NCBI GenBank assembly: GCA_016713425.1
Contig: JADJPE010000005.1
Coordinates: forward strand, 2,046,001-2,110,000
Source: Deltaproteobacteria bacterium
GTDB taxonomy: Bacteria; Myxococcota; Kuafuiibacteriia; Kuafuiibacteriales; Kuafuiibacteriaceae
Reading direction: 5' to 3'
Length of the DNA: 64,000 bases
Shown: positions 40,150 to 48,657 of the stretch, in pieces
Layout: every line of letters starts with the position of its first letter
How positions within the stretch are numbered: the first letter of the stretch is position 1
Position numbers and translations under genes: made by a program
Notes under the pieces: generated by a model
What the model saw: the letters and a program-made list of their open reading frames with translations, nothing else
What the model was told of the DNA's origin: nothing
The model's database searches: none

Positions 40150-40470
40150 GGAGGGCGCCTGCCCTGAGTGTGGTGCCGACCGCTGCACGATGGGCCACAA
40201 ACGCGCGCTCGTCATCGAGTACAGGCGCCCCCGAAGCTGGAGGTCATCGAGTACCTTCGGGAGAAGCTCGTGCGTCGTCCGTGCGAGAGAGAAATCGCGG
40301 TGGCGCCGGCCCGCGAAAGAGCGCGTCATCGAGCGTGCCCTGCCTGGTCCGGAGATGCTCTCGGCGCTGGTGGTCAAACAAGACGGTCGATGGTCTCCCG
40401 CTTTGGGAGAGCTTCGCGCGCCGGATCCTCGAGCCCATCATCAAGATGGCTTCAAGCCCATGTGCTCATC
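40150..40470 (+). pseudogene. Decayed IS66-type transposase (TnpC) fragment
   Basis: Consecutive frames carry pieces of an IS66 transposase in the right order: EGACPECGADRC, then (frame change) PKLEVIEYLREKLVRRPCER with AVAPA, then (frame change) KERVIERALPGPEMLSALVV, then (frame change) VDGLPLWESFARR. In intact TnpC these correspond to the zinc finger, the linker into the catalytic core and the HLPLYR-like segment. At least three frameshifts mean it is dead. The rest of the transposase and inverted repeats were not found. Confidence 0.65.
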
Positions 40471-40501
40471 TCCGTTTGGTCAGAACCCACCACCCAGAAG
40501 G

Positions 40502-41087
40502 TCACTCGCAAGTCATCAACCGCCGATATGGGGCATGGGGCAGAGATCGCCTATCACGCAACAGCGACGAGTTCCTGACGATACACACACAATCCAGCGC
40601 GGTTCGTGGCAGCTGCCTCGGTTTCGTGGGCTCGGCACATTCCTGACCAGTCGGTCGGCACCACTGATCGAAGCGCAGATCTCGATCCCAGAGCCCGAGC
40701 TCCAACATGTCGTGGCCGAGCTCTGCGAACGCTACGAGGCCGGCCTCCACAGGAAGCCGCGTCCAGCGCCTCCTGACCATTCCGGCAACACGCGCGTTCG
40801 TCGACGATGCGCTCCATCCCGTGATTCAGGCCACCAATCCCGAGCAACCCGGAGAGCGCCCCCAACACGAGGCCGAGAACGACGAAGAAAGCCGGCGTAT
40901 CGAACAGCATCAGCCTCACACGCCGAAGAGCATCTTCGCGCCGATCGGGCTGGTCGAGGAGCACCTTCACATGCTCGGGCTCAAGGTCGTCGACAGGCCG
41001 TGCCAAGGCGCGCTTCGCACGCACCGTCAGGAACTGCCGGTACTGCGGCATGCGCCGGCTCTTCCGTGCAAAGGGGAGGGCGATCAA
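40502..41087 (-). pseudogene. Possible broken membrane protein gene
   Basis: From about 41087 to 40790 one frame reads a basic/charged head (RMPQYRQFLTVRAKRALARP) followed by a membrane segment (FFVVLGLVLGALSGLLGIGG). After that the neighbouring frame (to 40502) becomes the protein-like one (LVAFAELGHDMLELGLWDRD), suggesting a frameshift near 40770. No family recognised. Could also be two chance frames. Confidence 0.35.
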
Positions 41088-41116
41088 TCCCCCTGCCCGC
41101 GGGTTCGGCCGATCAG

Positions 41117-41602
41117 CTACGTATCGTCGGCACTACGTCGCCACCATTGGTCGGACTTGAACTCTTCGGGGATGTCTTGGTTCCATGGGTCGTCGTAGCT
41201 CATTGCGGCCAAGGTCTCGAACCAGAGCTCTCGTTTGGACGGCGGGAGCTTGAGACCGCACCACGGGCAGAAAGCGATATCGATCTTTGAAGGGCCACCA
41301 TCCCGGATCGGAATGCCGTACTCGTCGAACTTGTCGCTGTAGACGAGGATGTAATCGGGGCACTCCCAGGGATCGTCATGCTGCGAGCACTTGTATGTAG
41401 CGTGGTAAGCTACGTGTACGCAGGGGAACTTTTCAGGATCGGCACCGCGATCGCGAACCTGCTGCTCTTGGTACCAATCACTGCATTCGTCACACGCGTG
41501 AAGATGGTCGTTCCAGTCGCTGCGCCTCACGTCGTTAGCCCTGATTGAGGCACCAAGCATTTCGCGATAGCTCGTTCGGAAGGCGTCGCAGTTCATGGCC
41601 AT
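41117..41602 (-). CDS. DUF6980-like protein
   Basis: 161 residues. The C-terminal ~85 residues hold CSQHDDPWECPDYILVYS, DEYGIPIRDGG, AFCPWCGLKLPPSKRELWFE and DPWNQDIPEEFKSDQWW, the pattern of DUF6980, a small family of unknown function with Cys pairs that may bind zinc. The N-terminal part adds HLHACDECSDWY, another Cys pair. ATG 41602 is preceded by GGAG; a longer frame upstream adds 63 residues without resemblance. The gene stands between decayed DNA and the exosortase module. Confidence 0.72.
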   Translation of the reverse strand: MAMNCDAFRTSYREMLGASIRANDVRRSDWNDHLHACDECSDWYQEQQVRDRGADPEKFPCVHVAYHATYKCSQHDDPWECPDYILVYSDKFDEYGIPIRDGGPSKIDIAFCPWCGLKLPPSKRELWFETLAAMSYDDPWNQDIPEEFKSDQWWRRSADDT

Positions 41603-41905
41603 TCGCTCCGCCCATAGTCGCCGATGGCGTGACCGTTCGGCGGTGCATCTTCCAAGCAGGTGTGCCGCATCGTACGCGTACACCAGACCGGAGACAAACA
41701 CCTCGGGTAGGACTTGGACCGACGAATCCTGATATATCCAATCAAAGACTTTTGCTGTACCAACTGTCCTTGAGGCCGTTGTTTCGGCCACGAAACGAGG
41801 TCAAGGTGCTGCATCCAACGTACGAAATTTCCGACCGTTGATCTCTTCGACTGGCGCTTTGTCCGCGTCGTTGTCCTTTTCATCGTCGTATTCGGTCTTT
41901 CCAGT

Positions 41906-42370
41906 TTGCACTTCGCATTCCGACCGCAAGTTGGACCGTGGGTGAACTCGGTCCTGAATGTTCGCGTTGCCGGAGCGCTTATCAACGTCGTCGTGCCTGC
42001 TGCTGAAGTGCGCATCGAAGGAAGCCGCCTTGGAAATACAGAGGCGATGATTCAAGTCGCGCAAGGTTGCGAAGGCATCGACGTGATCATCCTGGTGGTG
42101 GGCGCCATATTGCTGACGCCGATGACGATGCCACGAAAGATTCTTGGGGCGTTTTTTGGAGGGTTGCTCATCTATGCACTCAACGTTGTCCGAATCTCGG
42201 GTCTTTGGTGCACCCTGCGATATTGGCCCTCGGCGTTTGACACCATGCACTTCTTGGTTGGGCAGACGGTCATTGTAGTTGCCGGACTCGGCTTTTATGC
42301 AGCGTGGGTTTTTGTTCCTGAGCGCGAGACCGCTTCGGCGGAGCGTACAAAGAAAGGAAAGTTTGCGTGA
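41906..42370 (+). CDS. xrtH: Exosortase H-like transpeptidase
   Basis: 154 residues as read from TTG 41906. Exosortases are membrane proteins that cut and transfer C-terminally tagged proteins; the catalytic set is seen: Cys in QGCEGIDV, Arg in NVVRIS and His in DTMHFLVGQ. Small size and an IPTL-CTERM substrate next door fit XrtH. The frame remains open upstream and encodes another membrane-like stretch (RFVRVVVLFIVVFGL) but contains no ATG, GTG or TTG before the stop, so either the start is unusual, or a frameshift upstream hides it, or TTG 41906 is right and the first membrane segment is lost. Confidence 0.8.
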   Translation: MHFAFRPQVGPWVNSVLNVRVAGALINVVVPAAEVRIEGSRLGNTEAMIQVAQGCEGIDVIILVVGAILLTPMTMPRKILGAFFGGLLIYALNVVRISGLWCTLRYWPSAFDTMHFLVGQTVIVVAGLGFYAAWVFVPERETASAERTKKGKFA

Positions 42371-42723
42371 TAAGAGTGGACTCTTCTAGTCGATCAATTT
42401 TGCATCGAATCTCGTTCTTCATTGGGGTCGCGTTAGCCGGCACCCCTCTCCCGTCAGCCGTCGCCGCAACGGACAGCTTCACGAGTCCGGGCGCGGATAC
42501 CTGGACTGTTCCCACAGGCGTTACGTCCGTGACCGTCGTCGTAACGGGTGCGGGAGGCGCGGGAAGCAGCTATGGCCCGAGTTCCCCCAGCGCGGGCGGA
42601 GGCGGAGCTCAGGTCACCAAGGTCATAACCACGGCTGGTGGCGAGGTGCTGTCGCTCTTCGTAGGCGGCGGCGCGGCGTCGCCGCTTCGCATGCAGGTGG
42701 CGGAGGCGGATCGACTCAAGTGA
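42367..42723 (+). CDS. Glycine-rich surface protein, 5' part of a frameshifted gene
   Basis: 118 residues: signal peptide (ISFFIGVALAGTPLPSAVAA), then SFTSPGADTWTVPTGVTSVT, the beginning of a glycine-rich surface domain, which breaks off at TGA 42723 after an out-of-family tail. The adjacent frame continues the Gly-rich domain without a break (GVAASHAGGGGG), so one missing G in the ggcggcggcg run near 42665-42680 would join the two ORFs. The GTGA overlap between ORFs would also be compatible with coupling, but the Gly domain is cut in the middle. Confidence 0.65.
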   Translation: MIRVDSSSRSILHRISFFIGVALAGTPLPSAVAATDSFTSPGADTWTVPTGVTSVTVVVTGAGGAGSSYGPSSPSAGGGGAQVTKVITTAGGEVLSLFVGGGAASPLRMQVAEADRLK

Positions 42724-43649
42724 CAGGCACGCTTCCTGGAGGACCGCTGCTGATCATCGCCGGTGGCGGCGGCGGTGCGGGCGACGGTGCGGCTGGCGGC
42801 GCGGGCGGCTTCGGCGGCGCGGCAGCCGGTGGCGCGGGCGGCGGCGGTGCCGCGGGTGGCGCCGGTGGTTCCGGTGGAACCGGGGGTGCTGGGGGTACCG
42901 ACGTCGCGGGAAATGGGGCCGCCGGTGGCGATGGCCAGGGCGGGGCTGGTGGAACCGCGGCCTTCGGAGGCACGGCGGGTTCGGGTAGCGGCTCTGGCAC
43001 GGGCGGTGCGCCCTTTTCGACGGGCGGCGGCGGCGGCGGCGGCTACGGCGGCGGCGGTGGCGGCACCGACCCTGGTGGGTTTTCAGGCGGAGGCGGGGGT
43101 GCTGGCGGAAGCACCGGCGGCGACAGCTATGCGACAGCAAGCAACGGAGGTACTCCCTTCGCAAGTGGCAGCAACGGATCTGTTTCGTTCACCTATACGA
43201 CTGCGCCGAGCATCAACGTGAGTCCGTCGTCGAAGAGCTACGGCAGCGTCACCATCGGCGACACCGCGAGCCAGACCTTCACGATCAGCAACAGCGGCAA
43301 CGGAAGTCTCGTGGTGAGCGGCATTTCGGTTTCGGGAGGGGATAGCACCCTGTTTTCGGTGACCGTCACGGGAGGAACTTGCAGCTCATTGACGCCGACC
43401 GTTGTGGCAAGCGGAAGCTGCACGTTTGTGGCGCGATTCACGCCGGATACTGCGGGTGCGAAGAGCACGACGCTAAGTATTGCCTCCAACGATGCCGGCT
43501 CGCCGACCACGATCGCGCTCACGGGTACCGGCGTAGAGAACGTTCCGACAGTTTCAGAATGGGTCCTCATATTGATGACTTTGGTGATGGCTGGCATGAT
43601 GTTTAAGGCGCTCCGAGCGCGCGCCGGATCGAAGGCAACTCCGGCTTGA
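42720..43649 (+). CDS. IPTL-CTERM sorting substrate, 3' part of the frameshifted gene
   Basis: 309 residues. Very Gly-rich first half, then an ASH/choice-of-anchor-like beta domain (SINVSPSSKSYGSVTIGD, FTISNSGNGSL), and a C-terminal sorting tail: VPTVSEWVLILM, a membrane helix and the basic end KALRARAGSK. This is the IPTL-CTERM layout (IPTLSEW-like motif, helix, Arg-rich end), the tag cut by exosortase H. The exosortase gene lies directly upstream and a putative accessory directly downstream. Confidence 0.75.
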   Translation: MTGTLPGGPLLIIAGGGGGAGDGAAGGAGGFGGAAAGGAGGGGAAGGAGGSGGTGGAGGTDVAGNGAAGGDGQGGAGGTAAFGGTAGSGSGSGTGGAPFSTGGGGGGGYGGGGGGTDPGGFSGGGGGAGGSTGGDSYATASNGGTPFASGSNGSVSFTYTTAPSINVSPSSKSYGSVTIGDTASQTFTISNSGNGSLVVSGISVSGGDSTLFSVTVTGGTCSSLTPTVVASGSCTFVARFTPDTAGAKSTTLSIASNDAGSPTTIALTGTGVENVPTVSEWVLILMTLVMAGMMFKALRARAGSKATPA

Positions 43650-44341
43650 GGATCCGCGGATACGACGGGCGCACGCTGCTCGTGCGCCTCTTTGTCTCCT
43701 ACTTCATTGCAGCGATAGGCTGCCATTTGGCCTCGGACTGGATTGCTCGGGGCATGAAGCCTGCCTTCTCGCAGGGGATTCGGCTCGCGCCCGGAGATCT
43801 CGAACTCAAGTCCATGCGCATTTCGGACGGCAAGCTGCACGCACGAATCGGTGTCCGCTGGACGCATCAAGAGGACGGAGGTGTTATTCGCGATACCGCG
43901 ACCATAACCAAGAAGACGGCGGTCTATCTCGTCGTTCCGACCCTGGTCTTCGCGGTCATCTTCTCTTTGTGGGGCGTGTCGTTCGTCGAAAGAGCGATTG
44001 CATTCGGACTTGGAGCAATCGCCACCGTCTTCGTGCAGATGTTCGATCTTCCGTGGTTGTTCGCATCGGCGATCGCAGGCAAGACACCCCCTGGTGTCGC
44101 GACCTCGACTGGATGGATGGATAGCTGGGTGTTCTTCCTGGAGAACGGAGGACGACAGCTCATAGCCCTCGTCGCGGCTGGGTGTTCGCTTTGGGCGGCT
44201 GCACAGCTTAGCCAGTGGCTTCAATATCGTGCGGCCGAGAAGCAACGTCGTGTCGAGCGGCTGGACAGGCGAAAAGCCAATCGGCAACGGGCCAGACGTG
44301 CCGCCTTCGGCACTCCGGCGAGCCCGAAGCAGGAGACCTAG
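43646..44341 (+). CDS. Exosortase H-associated membrane protein
   Basis: 231 residues with four or so membrane segments (about 11-31, 90-110, 115-135, 175-195) and a basic tail (AEKQRRVERLDRRKANRQRA). TTG start overlaps the stop of the substrate gene (TTGA). Position directly after xrtH and its IPTL-CTERM substrate matches the membrane proteins that accompany exosortase H in other genomes; the exact role is not known, perhaps docking or export of the sorted protein. Sequence alone would not identify it. Confidence 0.65.
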   Translation: MRIRGYDGRTLLVRLFVSYFIAAIGCHLASDWIARGMKPAFSQGIRLAPGDLELKSMRISDGKLHARIGVRWTHQEDGGVIRDTATITKKTAVYLVVPTLVFAVIFSLWGVSFVERAIAFGLGAIATVFVQMFDLPWLFASAIAGKTPPGVATSTGWMDSWVFFLENGGRQLIALVAAGCSLWAAAQLSQWLQYRAAEKQRRVERLDRRKANRQRARRAAFGTPASPKQET

Positions 44342-44542
44342 AACAGCGTCAGCAGATTCCCCATTCGATGGACAAATTCCGAGTTCAGCTCGGCGACGCA
44401 CTTCACCCCCAACGTACTCGTCCTGGCTTCGCGAGTTCGGAGCGCGAACTCTGCGCCTACACGGCGGTGAAGGCAGGGAATGACTAGGTCTTCGCTAGAA
44501 ATCAGTGATCCAGGTGACGAGAAGCTCTGGTACACCAGGGCA
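44342..44542. other. Gap before nnrED with a possible transposase scrap
   Basis: About 200 bases. On the minus strand a frame ending at 44338 contains CVAELNSEFVHRMGNLL, reminiscent of the hinge of IS630-type transposases, but it is short and has no catalytic part. Otherwise nothing is seen. Confidence 0.25.
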
Positions 44543-46186
44543 ATGAAGCCGATTCTCAACCGCCTCCAGATGACGACCCTCGATCGGCGCGCGATCGATG
44601 AGATTGGCATCCCGACGGCTGTTCTCATGGAGCGAGCCGGGTACGCGGTTGCGCGGGCGATGCGCGCATTGCTCCGTCGACAAGAGCCGTCGATGCGCAC
44701 GGCGCTGTCGGTCTGCGGTCTCGGGAACAACGGCGCCGACGCGGTCGTGGCGGCGCGCTATCTTCATGGGTGGCGGGTTCCGGTCGAGATCCTTGTCGTC
44801 GGCGCTCGCGGCGACGCGAAACCAGAGCTCGAGGCACAGGTTGCGATCGCGGAACGTCTCGGGATTGGCGTTGTCTTTCTCGACAACACCGAGGCCGCCG
44901 GTCCTCGACTCGAGGCGGCGTTGGTTCGTCGCAACGCGATCGTCGATGGTCTCTTCGGCACTGGCCTGTCGAGGCCGCTCGCTGGCTTGGTACGCGATGT
45001 TGTGGTGCGGCTTGCCGCGCTCGGCCGACCGACTGTGTCGGTCGACATCCCGTCGGGCGTCGATGCGGATACGGGCCAGGAGCTGGGGGCATCGATCCGC
45101 GCTGATACGACGGTATCGTTTCAGTTTCCGAAACTTGGTCACGTCTTGTTTCCTGGGCGCGCGCGCGCGGGTCGCTTGGTCGTGGCGGACATCGGTCTGC
45201 CGCCTTCGCTGCTTGCGCCCGTTCTTGGCGAATCGAGCGGCCGGGTCGCGCATCGACTCGACCACGAAGCGGTATCCGACGCTTTCCCAACGCGGTCGGC
45301 CGATGTCCACAAAGGCACCTTTGGTCACCTGCTGATCGCGGCTGGCACGGCCTATCGACCAGGAGCCGCGTTGCTCGTGGGTCGCGCCGCCCTCCGATCC
45401 GGCGTGGGTTTGGCGACCCTCGCAAGCGACCTTGCGACCATCCAAAGCGTGGCGCCTGCACTCGATGAGTTGATGGGGCTACCGATTTCGGGCGATGGCT
45501 ATGAGGCGAAGGCGGCGATGCTGAGCGATGCGCTGCGGGTGCGATCGGCGCTCGCGATCGGGCCGTCGCTCGAACCTACGCCCGAGACGGCTGAAGTGGT
45601 GCGGCGGGTGCTCGAAACGTGCGCGGAGGTGCCTGCCGTGGTCGACGCCGGAGCGCTTGCCGCGCTCAGCGCTGTGAGCGCGGGGGGGCCTCGGGGCCTC
45701 CGGTGGCTGCGCGATCGCGCGGGCGATACATTGATGACACCGCACCCCGGCGAGATGGCTCGGCTCATGGGGATCTCGGTGGCTGAGGTTCAGAAGGACC
45801 GAGTCGAGATCGCGCGTCGGCTGGCCGGCGAAACAGGGAGTCAGGTTGTCCTTAAGGGGGCCTCCACCGTCGTCGCGTCCCCTTCGGGGTTGGTCTTCGT
45901 CTCGCTCGCTGGCAATCCAGGTATGGCCACGGGTGGATCGGGGGATGTGCTTACGGGCGTTCTCGGGGCGCTCCTGGCGCGCGGCGTGAGCGGCGCGCTG
46001 GCCGCGCGGGCCGGCGTTTGGCTTCACGCGTGCGCGGGCGATCTTGCGGCCCAGGCATTCGGGCCAGGCCTCATTGCGAGCGACATCATTGGGTACTTGC
46101 CTAAGGCCCTGCAACTCGTGGCAAAAGAGGAACGTGGTCGCGGTCAGGACGGCGGAGTTGGTCTTTCAAACGGCATCGGCGCCTGA
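44543..46186 (+). CDS. nnrED: Bifunctional NAD(P)H-hydrate epimerase / ADP-dependent dehydratase
   Basis: 547 residues. N-terminal epimerase domain (about 1-215) with MERAGYAVARAM, GLGNNGADAVVAARYL and VDIPSGVDADTG; C-terminal dehydratase (about 240-530) with DTLMTPHPGEMARLMG, VVLKGASTVV and GNPGMATGGSGDVLTG. Together they repair damaged (hydrated) NADH and NADPH. ATG 44543 used: it follows caggg and gives the typical start MKPILNRLQM; a start 63 bases upstream adds unconserved residues. Followed by tsaE with an overlap, a common bacterial order. Confidence 0.94.
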   Translation: MKPILNRLQMTTLDRRAIDEIGIPTAVLMERAGYAVARAMRALLRRQEPSMRTALSVCGLGNNGADAVVAARYLHGWRVPVEILVVGARGDAKPELEAQVAIAERLGIGVVFLDNTEAAGPRLEAALVRRNAIVDGLFGTGLSRPLAGLVRDVVVRLAALGRPTVSVDIPSGVDADTGQELGASIRADTTVSFQFPKLGHVLFPGRARAGRLVVADIGLPPSLLAPVLGESSGRVAHRLDHEAVSDAFPTRSADVHKGTFGHLLIAAGTAYRPGAALLVGRAALRSGVGLATLASDLATIQSVAPALDELMGLPISGDGYEAKAAMLSDALRVRSALAIGPSLEPTPETAEVVRRVLETCAEVPAVVDAGALAALSAVSAGGPRGLRWLRDRAGDTLMTPHPGEMARLMGISVAEVQKDRVEIARRLAGETGSQVVLKGASTVVASPSGLVFVSLAGNPGMATGGSGDVLTGVLGALLARGVSGALAARAGVWLHACAGDLAAQAFGPGLIASDIIGYLPKALQLVAKEERGRGQDGGVGLSNGIGA

Positions 46187-46646
46187 TACGCAGCGCGTTG
46201 CCGCAAAGCTCGCGCGGGCGATGGCCCGGATTTGGGCCGAAACCAAGCCCACCCCTCGTCTTGTCGTGGGGCTCGTTGGCGAGCTCGGCGCCGGTAAGAC
46301 GACGTTCGTCCAGGGGTTCATCAGCGCGCTGCGCAATGGGGGGCAGGTGCGCGTGACGTCGCCGACGTTTGCGCTCGTCCACCAGTATCCGACGTCCCCG
46401 CCGGTCCACCATTTCGACTTGTATCGGTTGTCTGGGGCGGACGCGCTCGACGAGATCGGTTTCCACGGGGACGCCTTTGCCGACGGAATCACCCTGGTGG
46501 AGTGGATTCGGCAGATCCCAGACGCGATCCCGGACTCTTGGATCGAGATTGAGATATGTCTTGCCCCAATGCCCACGGGCGCGCGACAACTTCGACTCCG
46601 TGCGCACGGCGAGCCGGCAACGGCTGTGCTCGAGTGCATGGGATGA
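46134..46646 (+). CDS. tsaE: tRNA threonylcarbamoyladenosine biosynthesis ATPase TsaE
   Basis: 170 residues. P-loop ATPase working with TsaB and TsaD to make t6A37 in tRNAs reading ANN codons. Motifs: GELGAGKTTFVQG (Walker A), TSPTFALVHQY and HHFDLYRL, all typical. GTG 46134 has AGAGG four bases upstream and overlaps nnrED by 53 bases. No tsaB or tsaD near. Confidence 0.92.
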   Translation: MVAVRTAELVFQTASAPDTQRVAAKLARAMARIWAETKPTPRLVVGLVGELGAGKTTFVQGFISALRNGGQVRVTSPTFALVHQYPTSPPVHHFDLYRLSGADALDEIGFHGDAFADGITLVEWIRQIPDAIPDSWIEIEICLAPMPTGARQLRLRAHGEPATAVLECMG

Positions 46647-46821
46647 GGCCCTTCTCGCTGACGGTCGAAGCGCTGAGCGAACATCCTTCGTGTCTAGGTT
46701 ACCCTTTGCCTCTCGGAGAGGACGATGAAGCATGGGGTCGTCTCCTTCCGTCGACGCACGCAGGAAACAGTGATGACTCGGCTGTAAAGAAAGGGTAGGG
46801 CCAGAGGGCGAAGAAACCGTG
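46647..46821. other. Leader of the S1-domain gene
   Basis: 175 bases without a gene. It may hold the promoter and leader of the S1-type gene; no clear box was assigned. Confidence 0.3.
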
Positions 46822-48609
46822 ATGGATAACGAAGCACAAGCAGTGGAGGCGATGTCGATGAGCTCGAAATCCTCCACCTCCGAAGAGACCACTCCGCGCC
46901 AGCCCGCAAGCGGCGCGCCCGTGCCGACGCCGGCGCAAGCACCCGAGGCTCTTGCCACGGCTCCGGGCAGCCAGCCGGAGGGTGAGGGCGCTGAGGCAAC
47001 AAAGAAGGCCGCCTCGCCCGGCAACGGTGCACGCAAGCCGCCTCTGCAAGCGGCGGGCGCGCCATCAGCTTCAGCGTCGACTGAAGAAGGCCACGCCGAC
47101 CCCGAAGCCGGCGCGGAGAGTGAAGGTGCAGCGGGCGTCGAGAGCGAGGGCGGAATGTCGTTCGCTGAGATGTTCGAGCTCGCGGAGAAGCAGTCTTCCG
47201 ACCGCAAGAAGAAATGGGCGAAGGACTTGGGCTCGGAGATCGTGCCCGGCAAGGTCGTGTACGCGAAGGTTGTCGGCATTTCGAACGACTCCGTCTTCGT
47301 GGACGTGGGTGCAAAGTCCGAGGGCGTCATTGCGAAGGCCGAGCTGGTCGATGAGAACGGCGAAATCGCGGTGAAAGAAGGCGACTCCATCGAGGCGCGC
47401 GTCCGGAAGATCGAGGCAGGCACCGTTCATTTGAGCAAAGTGCTTCCGCATCAGAGCCTCAAGAATCGAGAGCTCTTGCGAGAGTCTCATCGCACCGGCA
47501 TTCCCGTGAAGGGTCGTGTCAACACGCAGAACAAGGGCGGCTTCGACATCGAGATCTCCGGTTTCCGAGCGTTCTGTCCCGCGTCTCAGATCGACGTTCG
47601 TCCTGGCAAAGTCGAGGAGTACGTTGGCCATACGTTCTTGTTCAAGGTTGTCGAGTACAAGGATGGCGGTCGGAACATCGTCGTTTCGCGCCGAGTGCTC
47701 TTGGCCGAGGAGAATCGGCGCAAGGCTGACGAAGCGATGAAGTCGATCGAGGTCGACAAGACGGTTCGCGGCAAGGTGACTGGCCTGAAGGATTACGGTG
47801 CATTCATCGATCTCGGCGGCATCGAAGGGCTCGTGCATCTCTCCGAGATCGGTCATGCGCACATCGTGAAGCCCGGCGACGCGCTCAAGGTGGGCGACGA
47901 GGTCGAGGCCAAGGTGCTGAAGATCGAAGAGGGCAAAGGCACTCAGCGTAAGATCAGCCTTTCGATCAAGGCGCTCCAGGCCGATCCGTGGTCGGCGGCT
48001 GAATCGACGATCCGCGAGGGCCAGAAGGTTACGGGCAAGGTTCAGCGCATTCAGGCGTTCGGCGCTTTTGTCGAGCTGATGCCGGGTGTCGACGGCCTCA
48101 TTCACATCTCGAACATGACGTCGGGCCAGCGCATCCGCGATCCGCGCGACGTCGTCAAGGAAGGCGATGAGGTCGAGGCCACGGTCATCTCGACCGATTG
48201 GGGTAAGCGGCGCATCGGCTTGTCGCTCGTGAAGAGCAAGCAAGAACTGGCGAACGAGCTGGGGTCGGGCCAGGTTCTTGAAGGGGTGGTGGATCGAATC
48301 GAGAGCTTTGGCATCTTCGTGAAGCTTCCCACCGGGGCGCGCGGGCTTGTTCCGGCGGCCGAAACGGGCACTCAGCGTGGCGCCGATCTCAAGAAGGAAT
48401 TTGCGCCGGGCACGAAGGTCAAGGTTCTCGTGGTCGATTCCGACACCAAGTCGGGCAAGATCCGGCTGTCCATTCGGGCGGCGGCGGAAGCCGAGGAGCG
48501 AGCCGAGTACGCGGGCTATATCACGAACGATCGAGCGAAGGGCTCGGGGCTGGGCACGCTCGGGGATCTCTTTGGGTCCGCGCTGTCGGCCAAGGTCAAA
48601 CGCAGCTAG
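46822..48609 (+). CDS. rpsA: S1 RNA-binding protein (ribosomal protein S1-like)
   Basis: 595 residues with five S1 (OB-fold) repeats, at about 137-209, 227-305, 312-388, 397-472 and 481-560; examples DYGAFIDLGGIEGLVHLSEI and AFGAFVELMPGVDGLIHISN. Binds mRNA and helps initiation in the 30S subunit. The first 115 residues are an acidic, Ala/Pro/Ser-rich extension absent from standard S1, and one repeat fewer than the six of Escherichia coli S1 is seen. It may be the main S1 or a second copy; the gene symbol is therefore tentative. Confidence 0.85.
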   Translation: MDNEAQAVEAMSMSSKSSTSEETTPRQPASGAPVPTPAQAPEALATAPGSQPEGEGAEATKKAASPGNGARKPPLQAAGAPSASASTEEGHADPEAGAESEGAAGVESEGGMSFAEMFELAEKQSSDRKKKWAKDLGSEIVPGKVVYAKVVGISNDSVFVDVGAKSEGVIAKAELVDENGEIAVKEGDSIEARVRKIEAGTVHLSKVLPHQSLKNRELLRESHRTGIPVKGRVNTQNKGGFDIEISGFRAFCPASQIDVRPGKVEEYVGHTFLFKVVEYKDGGRNIVVSRRVLLAEENRRKADEAMKSIEVDKTVRGKVTGLKDYGAFIDLGGIEGLVHLSEIGHAHIVKPGDALKVGDEVEAKVLKIEEGKGTQRKISLSIKALQADPWSAAESTIREGQKVTGKVQRIQAFGAFVELMPGVDGLIHISNMTSGQRIRDPRDVVKEGDEVEATVISTDWGKRRIGLSLVKSKQELANELGSGQVLEGVVDRIESFGIFVKLPTGARGLVPAAETGTQRGADLKKEFAPGTKVKVLVVDSDTKSGKIRLSIRAAAEAEERAEYAGYITNDRAKGSGLGTLGDLFGSALSAKVKRS

Positions 48610-48657
48610 CAGTCTTCGGAGTTGCCCAAGGCGGTCCGATCACTCAGATTGTCGGTC

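Noticed and set aside
44338..44480. Minus-strand scrap recalling an IS630 transposase hinge
   Set aside because: Single short motif, no catalytic residues; mentioned in the gap entry only.
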